Shown: positions 10,161-21,413 of the stretch, piece by piece
Position numbering within the stretch: the stretch's first letter is position 1
How the letters are laid out: each line of letters opens with the position of its first letter
Assembly: GCA_022496185.1 (NCBI GenBank)
Contig: WTXG01000391.1
Location: 1 to 26,482 of the forward strand
Origin: Multifurca ochricompacta
Taxonomy: Eukaryota; Basidiomycota; Agaricomycetes; Russulales; Russulaceae
Direction of reading: 5' to 3'
DNA: 26,482 nucleotides
The notes under the pieces: model-generated
The model's input: the letters and a program-made list of their open reading frames with translations, nothing else
Database searches by the model: none
What the model was told of the DNA's origin: nothing
Program-made: the position numbers and the translations under genes

Positions 10161-12524
10161 GCGCGTGGTTGATTTCGGATTCTCAAGGGCTTGGATACGT
10201 TCTTTGGTGGGCAGACGGTTTAGTCTGCCTGGCTTATCGTACGTTACGCTTCGAGCTTCGAACACTGTAACTTACCCCCATCCATACATGAAAAGAATAG
10301 GTGCACCCCTGACATAATCATCAATGAAGTCCCACATGTTTTTTTTATTTTTCCCTTCCGGATATAACGGTGTTAAACAATCATCCCCTGTTGGAAATCA
10401 ACGTGAAATCGCGAATTAGCGTGTAAGGGTGCCTCTTATATAAATATATAGCAGCCCCACACGAGCATGGCAGTCGGATCCCAGAAATTTCAATCCGATC
10501 AGCCGCAAGCCCGATTGTGCGTCCTATCGGACTTTTTTTCTCCTCTTCCTATCCCCACTCGGTGTGTCGTCCGTTTCCCATGGTTATGAATTCAACTAAT
10601 AAAATAGTTGGCTGCACCTTGAACATTTATGATCATGAACCGAGCTTTCGTTTGACTTCCATCTTCCCTTAACCCCCCACTCCAGGGATCATGCACGGCC
10701 GCGAAGCCTTAGTTTCCCCCCCCCTCCGAAATTGTCGGGAGCAGGTAACTGAATGTCCAAACTTGAGGCGAAATACTTGTTGGGAAGAGGTGATTGACCT
10801 CAGCTCAGCAGCATCCAAGCTCGTACACGTACTCGCGCTCTGTTTCTCTTCTCTTTTCCTCTGAATGCTTGTTTTTGGCTTGTTGGGGGTGTAACACGTA
10901 TTATCCACCCCCCATAGTTAAACTTAACTAGCGGGTGCTGTGATACTTGCGGAGGTTCGAGTATTGGAGGCCGTTTAATCTGCCAGGTACAAACACACAT
11001 ATACCCCCTTCTTTCCGGCCAAGCCGCCCGATTGTAAAGTTTAAAGTTTACGTGAATAGAGTAATGGTAAACGCGCGACGGCGCGTCTGGACCAAGAGGC
11101 GAGCCCGAGCTAGATAGTAGGGCATGGTAAGTACTGGCGCTGTAGCGATGTCAGGTGGATATCTCAACTCAGCAAGCAAGCATCTTTTGCAAGCGTGTAA
11201 GCATGCATAAATATGTGCTTTGCTTTACGTACTACTTGGAGATTCGGGAAATGGAAACAGAAACAGAAGGACACAGGCGGTGAACACAGGAGAAATGGGG
11301 CAACAGTGTTACGGAAAAATGACACTGACACCAAGGTACATTGCCCCATTCAGTTTCTTCTCGTTTGTTTTGCGGTAGCAACCTCAACGCACATTATGAT
11401 GTCCTGTTCTACCCTCGCGACGATGGCATTCTAAGACATGCACGACTCAGCTCACTCTCCAGACTCGAGCTCCTTTGCACTCCTCGGTATTTAACTCGAA
11501 TCCAGTGATTGTTCTCTAGTTTGCCCTCGCATGCTAACTGGCTGTCTGACATTTGAGCTTCATTAGAACACCTGGACGAATCCCAGAACCTACGCGATAC
11601 GGCCACCGACCTCGCGGCGAAATTATTTATTTCTAAATTAAAGAGAACCGGCGGTTAATTCTTCGCACAGGGTTTGCACTATGCGGGCTGCTGTAAAAAA
11701 TTTCTATCGATCCCGCGTTGCGCCCTCTTCACGTCGGATGGGGGCAAGCGTTGCTTAGACCGCGGTGGAAATAGGTCGCTATTTATTTACGGGTATTTCT
11801 GATCTCAATAGTGTGACGACTGCGCGTCGATCAACGGCGATAATCCAAATCACGTGGTTGTTTTCAATCACCAAAAGGCTCAGTGTAGATGTCCTCCACG
11901 CTGAGTTCGGCTCATTTTCTATTGTAGAAGGGCCATCACTAGCCATACCCTAGCACACATGAACAGTGGACATGGTAGATGTCCGTCCATGTGACCCACT
12001 GGCACATCGTCATGATCGTCGACAATGCCAAACGAGAGAGGGAGGTGTGGAGACAATTACAAAAAAAAATGAATTCGTGGTGATCGAAGTCACTTCACTT
12101 GATGAATGAACTAGAATATTAACAGACTAGGGAAAAGAAATAGAAACGCAAGGGCAACCGTGGGTATCATCAATCAGTGCCCGTCGACGTATCAACAACA
12201 AAATGATAACGGAGAACCCCAGACCGCAGCTGGAACGGCAATAAACGAACGAAAACGCGTCTCATCAATATCACCCGCGCCCCATCAAATGATGAATGAA
12301 AACCATTTTACCGATCGTCTGCGTGATCGCAAAGGTTGCGCCGAACCGCGAGGAGTTACATTGCGACGAAGAGCACGGATGCGAGACTTGCGCACGCGCC
12401 GGAATAGCTTGCTTGGTGCTATCAACGTGTGGTCTGTGAAGAAGTAAAGAATATTGTGGTTCCCTGAAAACTCGTCGAGACATGTGTACTACCAGCCACA
12501 TAAAAGGGGATACATTATTGTCAG
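10161..12524. other. 2.4-kb gene-poor interval
   Basis: No convincing coding region, RNA gene or array. Open frames on both strands are below 100 codons and lack family motifs or usable splice connections. An imperfect inverted repeat sits near 11957-12002 (CAGTGG...ACATGG against CCATGTGACCCACTG). Poly-A, poly-T and poly-C runs occur, but I see nothing functional beyond that. Confidence 0.45.
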
Positions 12525-13080
12525 TGTAAGGATGGCTCGGGCGTTGGACGTGAAACCTCCGTCTGTCACCACTTCTGACTGAACCCGTTTGCGCTCTCTT
12601 GCATTACAACTCCTGACTTTCGACTTTGGTTTCGGACAGACTCTGATACGGTACAAATGCGATTGGTGCATAATACGAGCAATTTACATAGCGACCCAGT
12701 TATTCGGATATGTGCGCGTTCCGGGCCGCCTGCTCGGTTTCACCCTCTTTCGTCTCGTCTCGCTCGGCTTTGAGCTCTTTCTTCTAAATCCACCCTTTGC
12801 TACCTCACAACTCCCCTTCAATTTCTTCACAAGTATACACATATATGTATGATGCTTGTAGTAGGACCAGCAGAAGCAAAGGTAATCAATATCTCTCTTT
12901 CTCCTTCCCTTTGAGTTATAAGCAACTTCTTGACGACGTCATGTACAAGGTCAAATAGAGCCAGCAAGCAGCGTATTTGCAAAAGTTCAAGGACGACAAA
13001 CCTTCAATTCCGAAGTCTTAGATTACCTCGGGGCTCCTCCTCTCATCACCTCTGCCTCCTCAGATTGGATCTGTACACCA
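12525..13080 (+). repeat. dispersed repeat, copy A
   Basis: This segment is collinear with 17398-18750. Shared blocks in the same order and orientation include TGTAAGGATGGCTCG (start), CACCACTTCTG, TTTCGGACAG, GGTACAAATGCGATTG (12650 and 18258), GAGCAATTTAC, TGTGCGCGTTCCGGGC (12711 and 18315), CGACGTCA followed by CAAGGTCAAA, and GATTGGATC near the end. Divergence between blocks is substantial, so the copies are old. No protein-coding potential is evident. It may be a remnant of a retrotransposon (LTR or leader) or a non-autonomous element. Both ends are approximate. Confidence 0.7.
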
Positions 13081-14388
13081 CCTTTGGTGTCCATCCAGCA
13101 AAGTCACAGAGCTGGGTCACCGAACTGGTGCGTGAGAACTTGAATGCTGTATTGAAGGTATGTCCAGGCGACATAGAAGCAAAAAGTGTCGCAGGAGAAG
13201 AGCGTGGCATACTGGACGAAGTTGCACCCTAGACAAGAGCAGAACTGAGATGACATTAGCAACTCAAGTATGGCAGAACCACCAGTTAAGAACAGCTGTA
13301 ATCTAGTGGAAGGTTGCCCCCTGCAAGATGCGGAGACGGCTCTACTGAGATGCGATGAGGTCTCCCAGCCATGTTATGCAGTGCTGGTGAGGGGCGCACC
13401 GCTGCCGAACAGTGGGTGAGGATTTCTGGACGTTTGAATTTCATATTATTGACGACGGTTGCCGCGACGTCCCCCAGACCTTAGTTTGGACCGAGCACCA
13501 CGCAGCATGATGCGTGTAGTGAGTGGAGGCCTTCTCTGGAACTACAAAAGCCAGTTTACAAGGCTCTTCAATGCAATAGAGGCAATGGAGAGGATCCGAT
13601 CGATTCGAGTTGATGGGTTACATGCTCTGTATCCACTCCACTACCCCCTATCATGACAACGCCCTTCCGCCATGGACCATAGGAATAAGGTGCCAATACT
13701 CGTAAAGCGAGTCCTTCCGGGTCCTTGCTGGAATGAGATTATGTGAAGCAGGTGGAGCAGGGACTAAGATATTTAACGCCCGACGTCGATTATAATGATT
13801 TAGGAAGAAATGGCGTGGTGAGCTAGATATTCCTATTAGCCTGATTGTCCTCTCGTCGAATTGATAATGCCCGCAAGGTTACTACGCCATAACTAACCTA
13901 ACTGGATTATCGTCAGTGCTCCTTGTACCGGAGGTACGATTGATGGAGCTACATGGGCAGAATCCGAGTCGAAAACGAAGAAATGCAATGTAATGGATCC
14001 CACTGGTAGGGGGTATACTTCCTTCTGTCTATGAGAGGGAGAAAAGTCCCATCTTCCACAGTCTGGATGGCCCATATACAATCCACAAGCGAGCTGGGAC
14101 TTTGACTCTGGGTACTCGGGGTCAACAACCAAGGTTCAACAAAGCTGGAATGCCCCGGGAAGCGCTTCACAGAACGCCCGGGAATGGGCCGCTTGGTGAG
14201 GTGGGGATACAGTCTAGGTCTAAGCACGTGGGGAGCGCCAGGTGACACTGTCATGACTGCGCGTCTATCATCTATATCCACTTTTTAGCCGCTAGTCAAG
14301 TCACCTGCGAGGACCTGCTATCTAGGCGACTCACTGTTGTACGCCCGATAACCGCTTACACTTCTTGTGTATTATTTTCAAGTTCACC
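13081..14388. other. 1.3-kb gene-poor region upstream of the NLR gene
   Basis: No recognisable gene. The plus strand has broken open stretches just after the repeat (13081-13240). The minus strand has two overlapping open frames at 13893-14281 that begin mostly at non-ATG codons and resemble no family I know. The 3' portion should contain the promoter of the STAND gene that begins at 14389. Confidence 0.4.
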
Positions 14389-17368
14389 ATGAGCCAGCAA
14401 TTTTCTTCAGCCCCCTCATCAGACATCCAATCACTTTTTAACTCTACTTTGGACGATTACGAAAAGCGTACAGGGATCAACTTGGTCGACCATCAACTCA
14501 CCATCAACCTCAACAGTTGTGGCACCGCCGACTCGATCATCTCCGCAATTCGAAACCACATACAAACTCTCAACAACTTCCATGTGGAGGATGGTGCACC
14601 AGTGATCAAGTGGCTCAAGCGGATTGTACGCCACTTGAGTACGTTGTCCACCAATGGAGTGCTCGGCAGAGAAGGTACTCTGGTACGCTTGACGACAATT
14701 GGCACATTCACTCAGCGGTGTTATAACAATTTATCTGACAGCTTTTCCCACTCGAAAATGCAATCCTCGCTGCATTTGGCGTCCTTCTCTCAGTACACAT
14801 TTGCTCCATTTATTCATGCTATCCTTTATAACGTCTACTACCTTCAGGCCATCGATGACACTCAAGTCAGCACGAACTACGAAATGCTCATCGATCTTTT
14901 TAGATCAGTCGAATCCTTTCTCAAGCGCCTTACTACTTGTATCAAGATCCCACCAACGACAGCGGCGAGTAAGGTGGTGGTAAAGTTATTGCTCGAACTA
15001 CTGTCTACTCTTGCCCTTGCAATACAACAGGTCAAAGAAGGGAGCCTGGGTGGGTCTCTCTCATTTTCAGTGCGTTACTCTAGCTCAGGGACATACAGGG
15101 AAGTTGGGAGAAAGGCTTTTAGGCGAAAGTGATGTTGAAACAGTTCTGCAGAATTTGGGTCAAGTTGACCAGCAGGGTACTCGCACGGCCGCAGCCCAGA
15201 CCCTAGAGATCATCCACGGTCTTGTCCAGAATATGAAAACACTTATCGATGGTGCATGTTACTTGCTTGAGTGCTTTCCCCACCCGGTGCTCAACTCGAA
15301 TATTCCCTTAGATGGAAAAGCTTCGACAGATGACATCCAATATGCTCTCGGTGCGTATAGCTTGGAGCATACGTTCAGATTAACTGACTTTGGGTACCAG
15401 TTATCGTACAGCGACTCGCGAGCGACATTATCGACAAGTCAAAGCGTTCGTTATCTTGTTTGGACACAATTATTCACAATCTAAACTATGATTACCTCAT
15501 ACGTTAGGCGACCAGTCGCTGAAAGACGTTCGAACATGGCTCTCTCCTTCCGATCCATCGAAATCTCACAACATCGCACGTGAAGTCTATCACACCGGAA
15601 CGGGCACATGGTTCATTCAAGGCAACACCTTCACTGAATGGAAAAACACAGGTTCTCTATTGTGGATTCATGGAAAGCGTATGTAATTCCCGCGCTGCGT
15701 TTCTTCTCCGCCATTGATTGCGTCTTTGTTCCGTAGCGGGCTCCGGGAAAACTGTCCTTTGGTATGTCCAACTCAACAGTTTCACTTGGCGTTCTAACGT
15801 CGTAGACTAGCTCAACGGTTATTGAGGAGATCATAAGAATGCGCGAAGCCGGCATGGCGCTGGCGCGACTAGCGTATTTTTATTTTGATCGCAAGAATAC
15901 CGAAAAGCAAGACGCTCGTGCTCTAGTTTCTTCTCTTCTTGTCCAGTTGTCCGAACAGTCCGAACTTTACTCCGACATTCTTTCTCGTCTGTATTCGACA
16001 CACGCCGCAGGATCGAGGCAGCCAGGTTACAACGCTCTTCTTGAATGCTTAAAGGACATGCTGTTTGTCCCCGGAGAAGGCCCAATTTATATCATCTTGG
16101 ATGGTCTTAATGAATCTCCTAGAGGTCCTGGCACACCATCTGTACGGGAAAGTGTGTTGAAGGTTGTAAAATGGCTTGTGAACTTAGGTCATTCCCACCT
16201 ACACATATGCATCTCGAGCCGTATGGAGGCCGATATCCAAGTGGCTCTCCCTCCACTTGCATCTCAGACATTATGCCTCCATGAGGAGATCGGACATATA
16301 GATGATATTAATTACTACATTGACTTCTTTATCAACTCGGACGTGAACACGCGCCCGTGGATGGAGGAAGATAAAAAGATGGTGATCAACAAGATTTCAG
16401 AAGAAGCTGACGGAATGTATGCTATCATCGTATTTCTTTGCCATTTGCAAGACTTTTTTTATGTCACGATACAGGTTTCTATGGGCATCCTGCCGGTTGG
16501 ATCAGCTGGGCAGATGTCTTCCTGGAGGTATTGAGCGGACTTTGGACGAATTTCCCGAGGCCATGGAAGTGGTGTACGAACGCGTATTACTGGACATTGA
16601 CGAGAAAAAGTGGGAGGCTGCTCGCCTCCTCTTCCAATGCATTGCAGTGGCTCCCCGCCCACTTCATGTTTCAGAACTTGCAGAATTTTTCGCCTTCGAT
16701 TTCAAGCCAGGTCAGTTCCCTGTTTTCAAAGCTGGTTGGCGCCCTAAAGATCTAGAGTGTGCGATACTGTCTACATGCTCTAGTCTTATTTCTATCATCG
16801 ATGCAAATGGATCCCGTGTCGTGCAATTTTCCCACTTCTCGGTCAAGCAGTATTTAACATCTTATAACCTCGCCAAGGCGGGGGACGTGTTTCTCGCCAT
16901 TACTTCTCCGTTGAAGACGCCCAGACCACAGTCGCACAAGGCTGCCTCGCCACTTTATTCCAGTTTGATGAGCACGTCAACAAAAGCAGCGTTGCAAAGT
17001 TCCCTCTTGCCATCTATGCTGCCCAATACTTGGTCATCCATGCCTCATCTCCGAATGTTCAGTTGCGCATCAGGAATGAACTGGATTGCCTGTTCGATCC
17101 AAATAGACCGCACTTCGCAATCTGGGTTTGGATATACGACGTGGATGAAAATTCGGGACAATCGATGACATCAGAAACCCCACCAAAGCTACAAGCGACT
17201 CCATTATACTACGCCTCTCAGTTCGGCCTCATTCACGTAGCCCTAAACCTGGCCAATAAGTTCCCCTTTGTTATTGGTAACACTGCTGGTTACTACGGGA
17301 CTGCATCAAATGCAGCATTTGCGAACGGACATTCCGATATTGTCGCTGGACTATCTGAAGGTGGGTAG
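14389..17368 (+). CDS. NLR-like STAND protein: Goodbye domain, NACHT, ankyrin-type start (frame break, truncated)
   Basis: Family role: NTP-switched signal proteins in fungal non-self recognition. Exons: 14389-14682, 14742-14792, 14848-15049, 15099-15251, 15312-15350, 15401-15445, 15508-15678, 15737-15761, 15811-16416, then 16475 onward; introns 49-62 nt. Start ATG (MSQQFSSAPSS), since upstream in frame is only TTG. N-terminal Goodbye-type domain: DYEKRTGINLVDHQL, AILAAFGVLLSAIDD. NACHT: WIHGKPGSGKTVLC holds Walker A (about residues 317-324), IYIILDGLNES is Walker B (about 419-429). A winged-helix-like segment follows, ending VQFSHFSVKQYLTS. At 16890-16892 the frame breaks: the next conserved block (RHYFSVEDAQTTVAQG) lies one base out. 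A 38-nt GTGTTT...CCCAG intron could restore frame but would remove that block. After ATPLYYASQFG and one more repeat-like unit the frame stops at TAG, where relatives usually continue with more repeats. Repeat copy B begins 30 bp later. Confidence 0.85.
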
Positions 17369-17397
17369 CCTCCCGACTTCAGTGTCCTGATAGCTGG

Positions 17398-18750
17398 TGT
17401 AAGGATGGCTCGTGTCGGGCGCTGAGGTTCCGGCCATCACCACTTCTGGCTGGATCCGTTTGCTCTCTCTTTCATTACAAGTCCTGACAATAAAATTAAT
17501 TCGAGTTTTAGTTTCGGACAGAATCTTGTACAACAGATACTGATAGCTCGGGCTCTGGGCCTGAAACCTTTCGCCTCTGTCCGCTCCGGCCCGTCCTTGC
17601 CTTCTCGCCACTTGCCCCCGTCTCCATTCCATATCTTCATATCTTCAATTCAAGAAAACTAACTGTCGAGGCGCCCTACAAGCCCCTTTCAAGTTTTCGA
17701 TTCCCGACACATTCACTTATATTATCAATCGTCAACGGATGTAGTGTAGTATCAAAAGGGGTTGGTATTGTAGTGTGTCATGGACTACTTTGTTGTGTCT
17801 TCACACCCGTGAAGCGGGTCCATCCTTATACCACTTGCATCTTGGCATACTAAACTCGGATTTGGCTCGTTTCATACAGTCCTTGTGTATATAAAGAAGA
17901 GTATTTAGTCCATGAAATACCAGCTTTGTCTCACCACTTCATCTCATTGCCACAGCCTTCGAAGGTAGCGAACGGTCTACCAAGTTTTCGACGTATTCGA
18001 CGTATCCACGCATTCGACGCATTAAGCTTCATCGACGCGTGACGTTACCGACTTTCGATGAAGACCAGTTCTCGGCCATTCAAAGTCGTGTGATCAAGCC
18101 TTCAAATGTAGCAAACAGCCTACCCGACTTTCAAGGCTACTCGCCTGTCTCGGTGTTATCATCAACATCAAACCCTTCTTCTCACCCCTTCTCTCACCCT
18201 CGCAGAACCCCTTTCCGTTTCGAACTCACATGGTCTCGCGACCGTACATTCTGATGCGGTACAAATGCGATTGATGCATGACACGAGCAATTTACTTAGC
18301 GTCTTACACTCGATTGTGCGCGTTCCGGGCTGCTGGCCCATTCATTCCTTACACTCGGTTTCGTCTCCTTAAATTGCCCGGTTTCGACTCGCCTCGCTTG
18401 GCGTCACTCTCTTTCGTCCAAATTTATCCCCCGCTGCTTTCCTCATACCACAAATCGACGGTTCTCTCTCTTTGTCTCTTTTTGTGCTAAGCAAACTTAT
18501 CGACGACGTCAAGCGCAAGGTCAAACGGGACCAATAAGCAGGTTTTCTTCCAAGTTCAAGCACGACAAACTCTTCAATCTAAGGTCATTCTAAGTTAACA
18601 TTTATCGTTGAAGTTACTCGGTCCCTTTCGTCTCTCATCCAGTTCAATTTATTTCGGGGCTTTCCTCATTTCTCCGGTCTTCTCTGCCTCTTTCCTCGTT
18701 TGGAAACATGCTTTGCCTCGGACTCACCGCGGATTGGATCCGTCCCCCAC
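17398..18750 (+). repeat. dispersed repeat, copy B (interrupted)
   Basis: Second copy of the element at 12525-13080, same orientation, in two parts: 17398 to about 17531 and about 18250-18750. The left part starts with TGTAAGGATGGCTCG and ends at TTTCGGACAG. The right part resumes at CTGATGCGGTACAAATGC. In copy A these two points are adjacent. The left end lies 30 bp past the stop of the NLR reading frame, so insertion of this element may have cut off the 3' end of that gene. No coding capacity is seen. Confidence 0.65.
17532..18249. mobile_element. 0.7-kb insert splitting repeat copy B (possible LTR-like piece)
   Basis: This DNA is absent from copy A at the matching point. It has a TATA-like TATATAAAG at about 17888-17896 and a 10-bp inverted pair (TCATGGACTA 17778-17787, TAGTCCATGA 17906-17915). 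Near 17985-18022 there are short imperfect CGACGTATT/CGACGCATT repeats. A TATA element about 0.3 kb into a non-coding insert resembles a long terminal repeat, but I could not find convincing TG...CA ends with a target-site duplication. It could equally be original sequence of the element that was lost from copy A. Confidence 0.25.
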
Positions 18751-18879
18751 TTACCCTGTTTTCAGAAACGTACTACCCTCATTCGCACATGCCGTCAGAT
18801 AAAGCCACACAACACATAACACGAAAAAAAACCAAAACAAATGTGGAGAAGTATCAGGCTTTCCATCCGAACCTCTATA

Positions 18880-20540
18880 TTAGTGGATTATTAAACCGAT
18901 GTTGAACATCTCTGCAATGTAATCCTGTACCCCTTCAAGGAGCCCGACTGTGTAATGGCCACCCCATCGGGTTTGAATAAAGGCAACCTTACGATCCGAC
19001 CTATCTTTAGAGAAGACCTCCACCCGCCCTAGTCGCTCTATCTCACCCGCCGTCACGAGCTCTTGCCGCAGCGCCGCCCGCTCTTGCGACAGTTTGGCCA
19101 CGCCCTCCGCGACCTCGTCCGACGCGCTTTCCATGGCCGTAGTTATTTCAGGCAGAGGAGGCAAATGCTGTTCTAAGAAAGCGTTGAAGAGTGCCTGGGA
19201 ATGGGAATAAGGGATATCCCAGTCGTCTTCCGCGTGCACGATTAACAGCGGCACCTTTAATCCCTGCAAATGGTCTTTCAAGTCAATCACATTGGGGTGT
19301 CTCCAGAACTACTTGGGGGTCTAATAGAAGGCGAACGTACCACGACTTTGGCGATGGTATCGAACCGATCGATCAAGAAGCGCTTTGCAAATTCTGTCAG
19401 AAATAGCAGTCAGTGATTACAGCCTTTTTTTTTTGATTTCCTAACTCGTGTGCGCCACCACACTGTAGCACGATTATTAAACACCAGCGGCAAAAAAGAT
19501 ACTCACTGGAAATGTAGGGAAATGGGCGAAGCGGCACGAACAATGGCACGAGTCTCATGAAAACAAAAGTATCGAGCAACGTCTCGATATTGCTGAATGG
19601 CGAGAGTAACACGATACCGCGCGGCTGCTCTCGCCGTGCAATGTCGCGCCACTCCTTTCCGCCCCGCTCATCTTCGCTGCTCTTGACCTCAGCCGCGATT
19701 TCTAACCCTCTCTCACCCTCTCTGTCGAGTACACTGGCAAGATTTACCGCGACGCCTGTACCAAGGCTATTGCCGACAATAAGAATGTTCTCCGGTAGCG
19801 TCCCCCGCTCCCGGAGCCAGTCCCACGCGGCACGTGCGTCTAATGTCAGCCCATCCTCACTTGGCGTCCCCGTCGAATCTCCGAAGCCGCGGTAGTCTGG
19901 TGCGAGTACATTCGCGCGTAGTCGTGCTGAGAATGCCTGATAATATTGTACGCGTGAGCCCAACGTACGTGTGGTGGTAATGCCGTGAAGGAAAAGAATA
20001 GTCGGGTGGTCACGCAACGCGGAGCGGATGAGCTCTTCGGAGGAGGAATTGGGGGAAAGGAGATCTGCTTTGTGGGAGACGTAGAATGGGTCCGCGAGGG
20101 TGAACCAGGCACCGATTGTCTCGTTATCGTACGTGTTTATGTGCACATTGTGCGTTTTAAATGCTGAAGTTTGTGAAGGATGAAATTCGTAGGAAGCACA
20201 TGGACAAGAAATTGAAATTTGGGGGTTCTGAAGCATGAATAAGGCTTACGCGCAAGGTAGTATTTCTCCGGTAAACCGTACTGAGAGACGATTGGGACTT
20301 TGATGTTGTGCGCGTAGACGAACCTGCATGCTCATAAGATGCGAGCGATAAAACGATGTCACGCGGACAACTGAGCGACTGCCAGAACTGGATTCACGAA
20401 ACGAATGTGCGAGCTTACTGTCTTTGCACAAAAGGGACCGTTAAAAGTACGAGAAACAAGAAATAAGTGCCACAGAGGATTAGGAAGAAGCGCCGGACTT
20501 TCTGGAGAAAGGTTATACGCTGGAGGGGTTTCACCGTCAT
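18880..20540 (-). CDS. ABHD12-like membrane serine hydrolase (monoacylglycerol/lysophospholipid lipase type)
   Basis: Alpha/beta hydrolase. ABHD12 relatives cleave monoacylglycerols or lysophosphatidylserine in internal membranes; the substrate here is inferred. Exons in phase: 20540-20419, 20323-20250, 20163-19507, 19393-19341, 19263-18880 (introns 77-113 nt), 429 aa. The ATG at 20540 gives MTVKPLQRITFLQKVRR followed by a hydrophobic anchor (about residues 18-36, FFLILCGTYFLFLVLLTVP), then QFVYAHNIKVPIVSQYGLPEKYYLAP, the family's pre-hydrolase segment (cut here to its key parts FVYAHNIKVP and GLPEKY). Oxyanion-side LFLHG is at about 122-126, GNSLGTG holds the nucleophile S198, HAEDDWDIP the acid (D315/D316), and RWGGHYTVG the histidine H405. 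The last intron (GTACGT...TTGCAG, 77 nt) joins DTIAKVV to GLKVPLLIVHAEDD. No lesion found. Confidence 0.9.
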
Positions 20541-21413
20541 AGTAGATGATGGTATAAAGGTAGTTAGAGGTACCTGTGGGTGGGAGGATATATGGAAAAA
20601 AGGGAGAGAATTTCAAGGGGTGAGGATACTACCACTCGCTCCGGCCTCGGGTCTCTGAATGTAATCGTCCCTAGGCGTAGAAGGATGGAGGCCAGATGTG
20701 GGAACTTCACTTCGCGCGCATTGGGACTGTGACAGGAAGGACATAGCTGATATGGAGCCTCCCAGAATCGCCAAATTAACAGTAGTTTACACATACGAAG
20801 AAGAAATTTCTGGTGTTTGGCGTTCTATGTATGACACCCCAAAGGTCCCTATCACCTCACCCTCTGTAAGCTTCACGTAGCCAGAATCGCATCCTCGGGT
20901 ACACTTTGAGCTGGTCAAGGGTGATACTGACGAATCCTTGCCAGTGAGAGCGCTGTAAAACAACGAGTCTTGACATTTGATCATTTTAATACATGTTTTC
21001 TCCTTCCATACCGTGCCAGTTGTTGATGTGTGGAACGTGAATGTTGATGAGACAACCCACAGCCGGGCTTCCGGGTTATCTTATCTTATCAAGATCATCA
21101 TCTGATCAATTCCACCCGGAAACGGAAACCCGGCTGTCCGCTTTCCGATCAACTCCGCTCTTCTTGCCACCTTGAGTTTGTGACATGGTAAATCTGCTTG
21201 GATGAGTCAGGAATCTAGGGTACTCAAGTAGTCACCCCGCCCCCGAACGTGCTTATCGGGTCCGCAGATTCCTCTCCCGGATGTCTTCCCCTCATCTGTA
21301 TATTCTATTAGTAATGTCACAAAAAGAGTGCACACAGCATAGGCTATTCTAATCAACTATCAAGCGTCATCTACAACTCTCCTTCTAGTATGTGAACCGC
21401 CATCGGCATGACA
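20541..21413. other. intergenic between ABHD12-like and terpene synthase genes
   Basis: Both flanking genes are on the minus strand, so this holds the promoter of the hydrolase and the 3' flank of the terpene synthase. Apart from the inverted repeat at 21059-21137 I see no supported feature. Short open frames show no family-like sequence. Confidence 0.45.
21059..21137. repeat. two-tier inverted repeat (hairpin)
   Basis: The outer arms ACAGCCGGG (21059-21067) and CCCGGCTGT (21129-21137) are perfectly complementary. Inner arms TTCCGGGT (21069-21076) and ACCCGGAA (21114-21121) also pair perfectly. One base separates the arms on the left and seven on the right, and the loop is about 37 nt. It lies about 280 bp past the terpene synthase stop and is probably outside the coding transcript. 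It could be a decayed miniature element or a protein-binding site. Confidence 0.6.

Noticed and set aside
10940..10960. tRNA B-box-like GGTTCGAGTATTGG
   Set aside because: No matching A box, no foldable acceptor or anticodon stems at the right distance.
13893..14281. Two overlapping minus-strand frames upstream of the NLR gene
   Set aside because: The longer begins at a GTG, and neither shows family residues or splice partners. They are probably chance.
16889..16926. 38-nt intron GTGTTT...CCCAG to restore the NLR frame
   Set aside because: It is phase-compatible, but it would delete the conserved RHYFSVEDAQ block and is shorter than all other introns in the gene (49-62 nt). Kept only as an alternative.
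17732..18160. Complete solo LTR with TG...CA ends
   Set aside because: Several TG and CA dinucleotides are possible as ends, but none is flanked by a matching target-site duplication.
19264..19340. A 32-nt intron in the ABHD12-like gene (acceptor AAGTAG at 19309)
   Set aside because: The same donor with the TTGCAG acceptor gives a normal 77-nt intron and a better join of DTIAKVV to GLKVPLLIVHAEDD.
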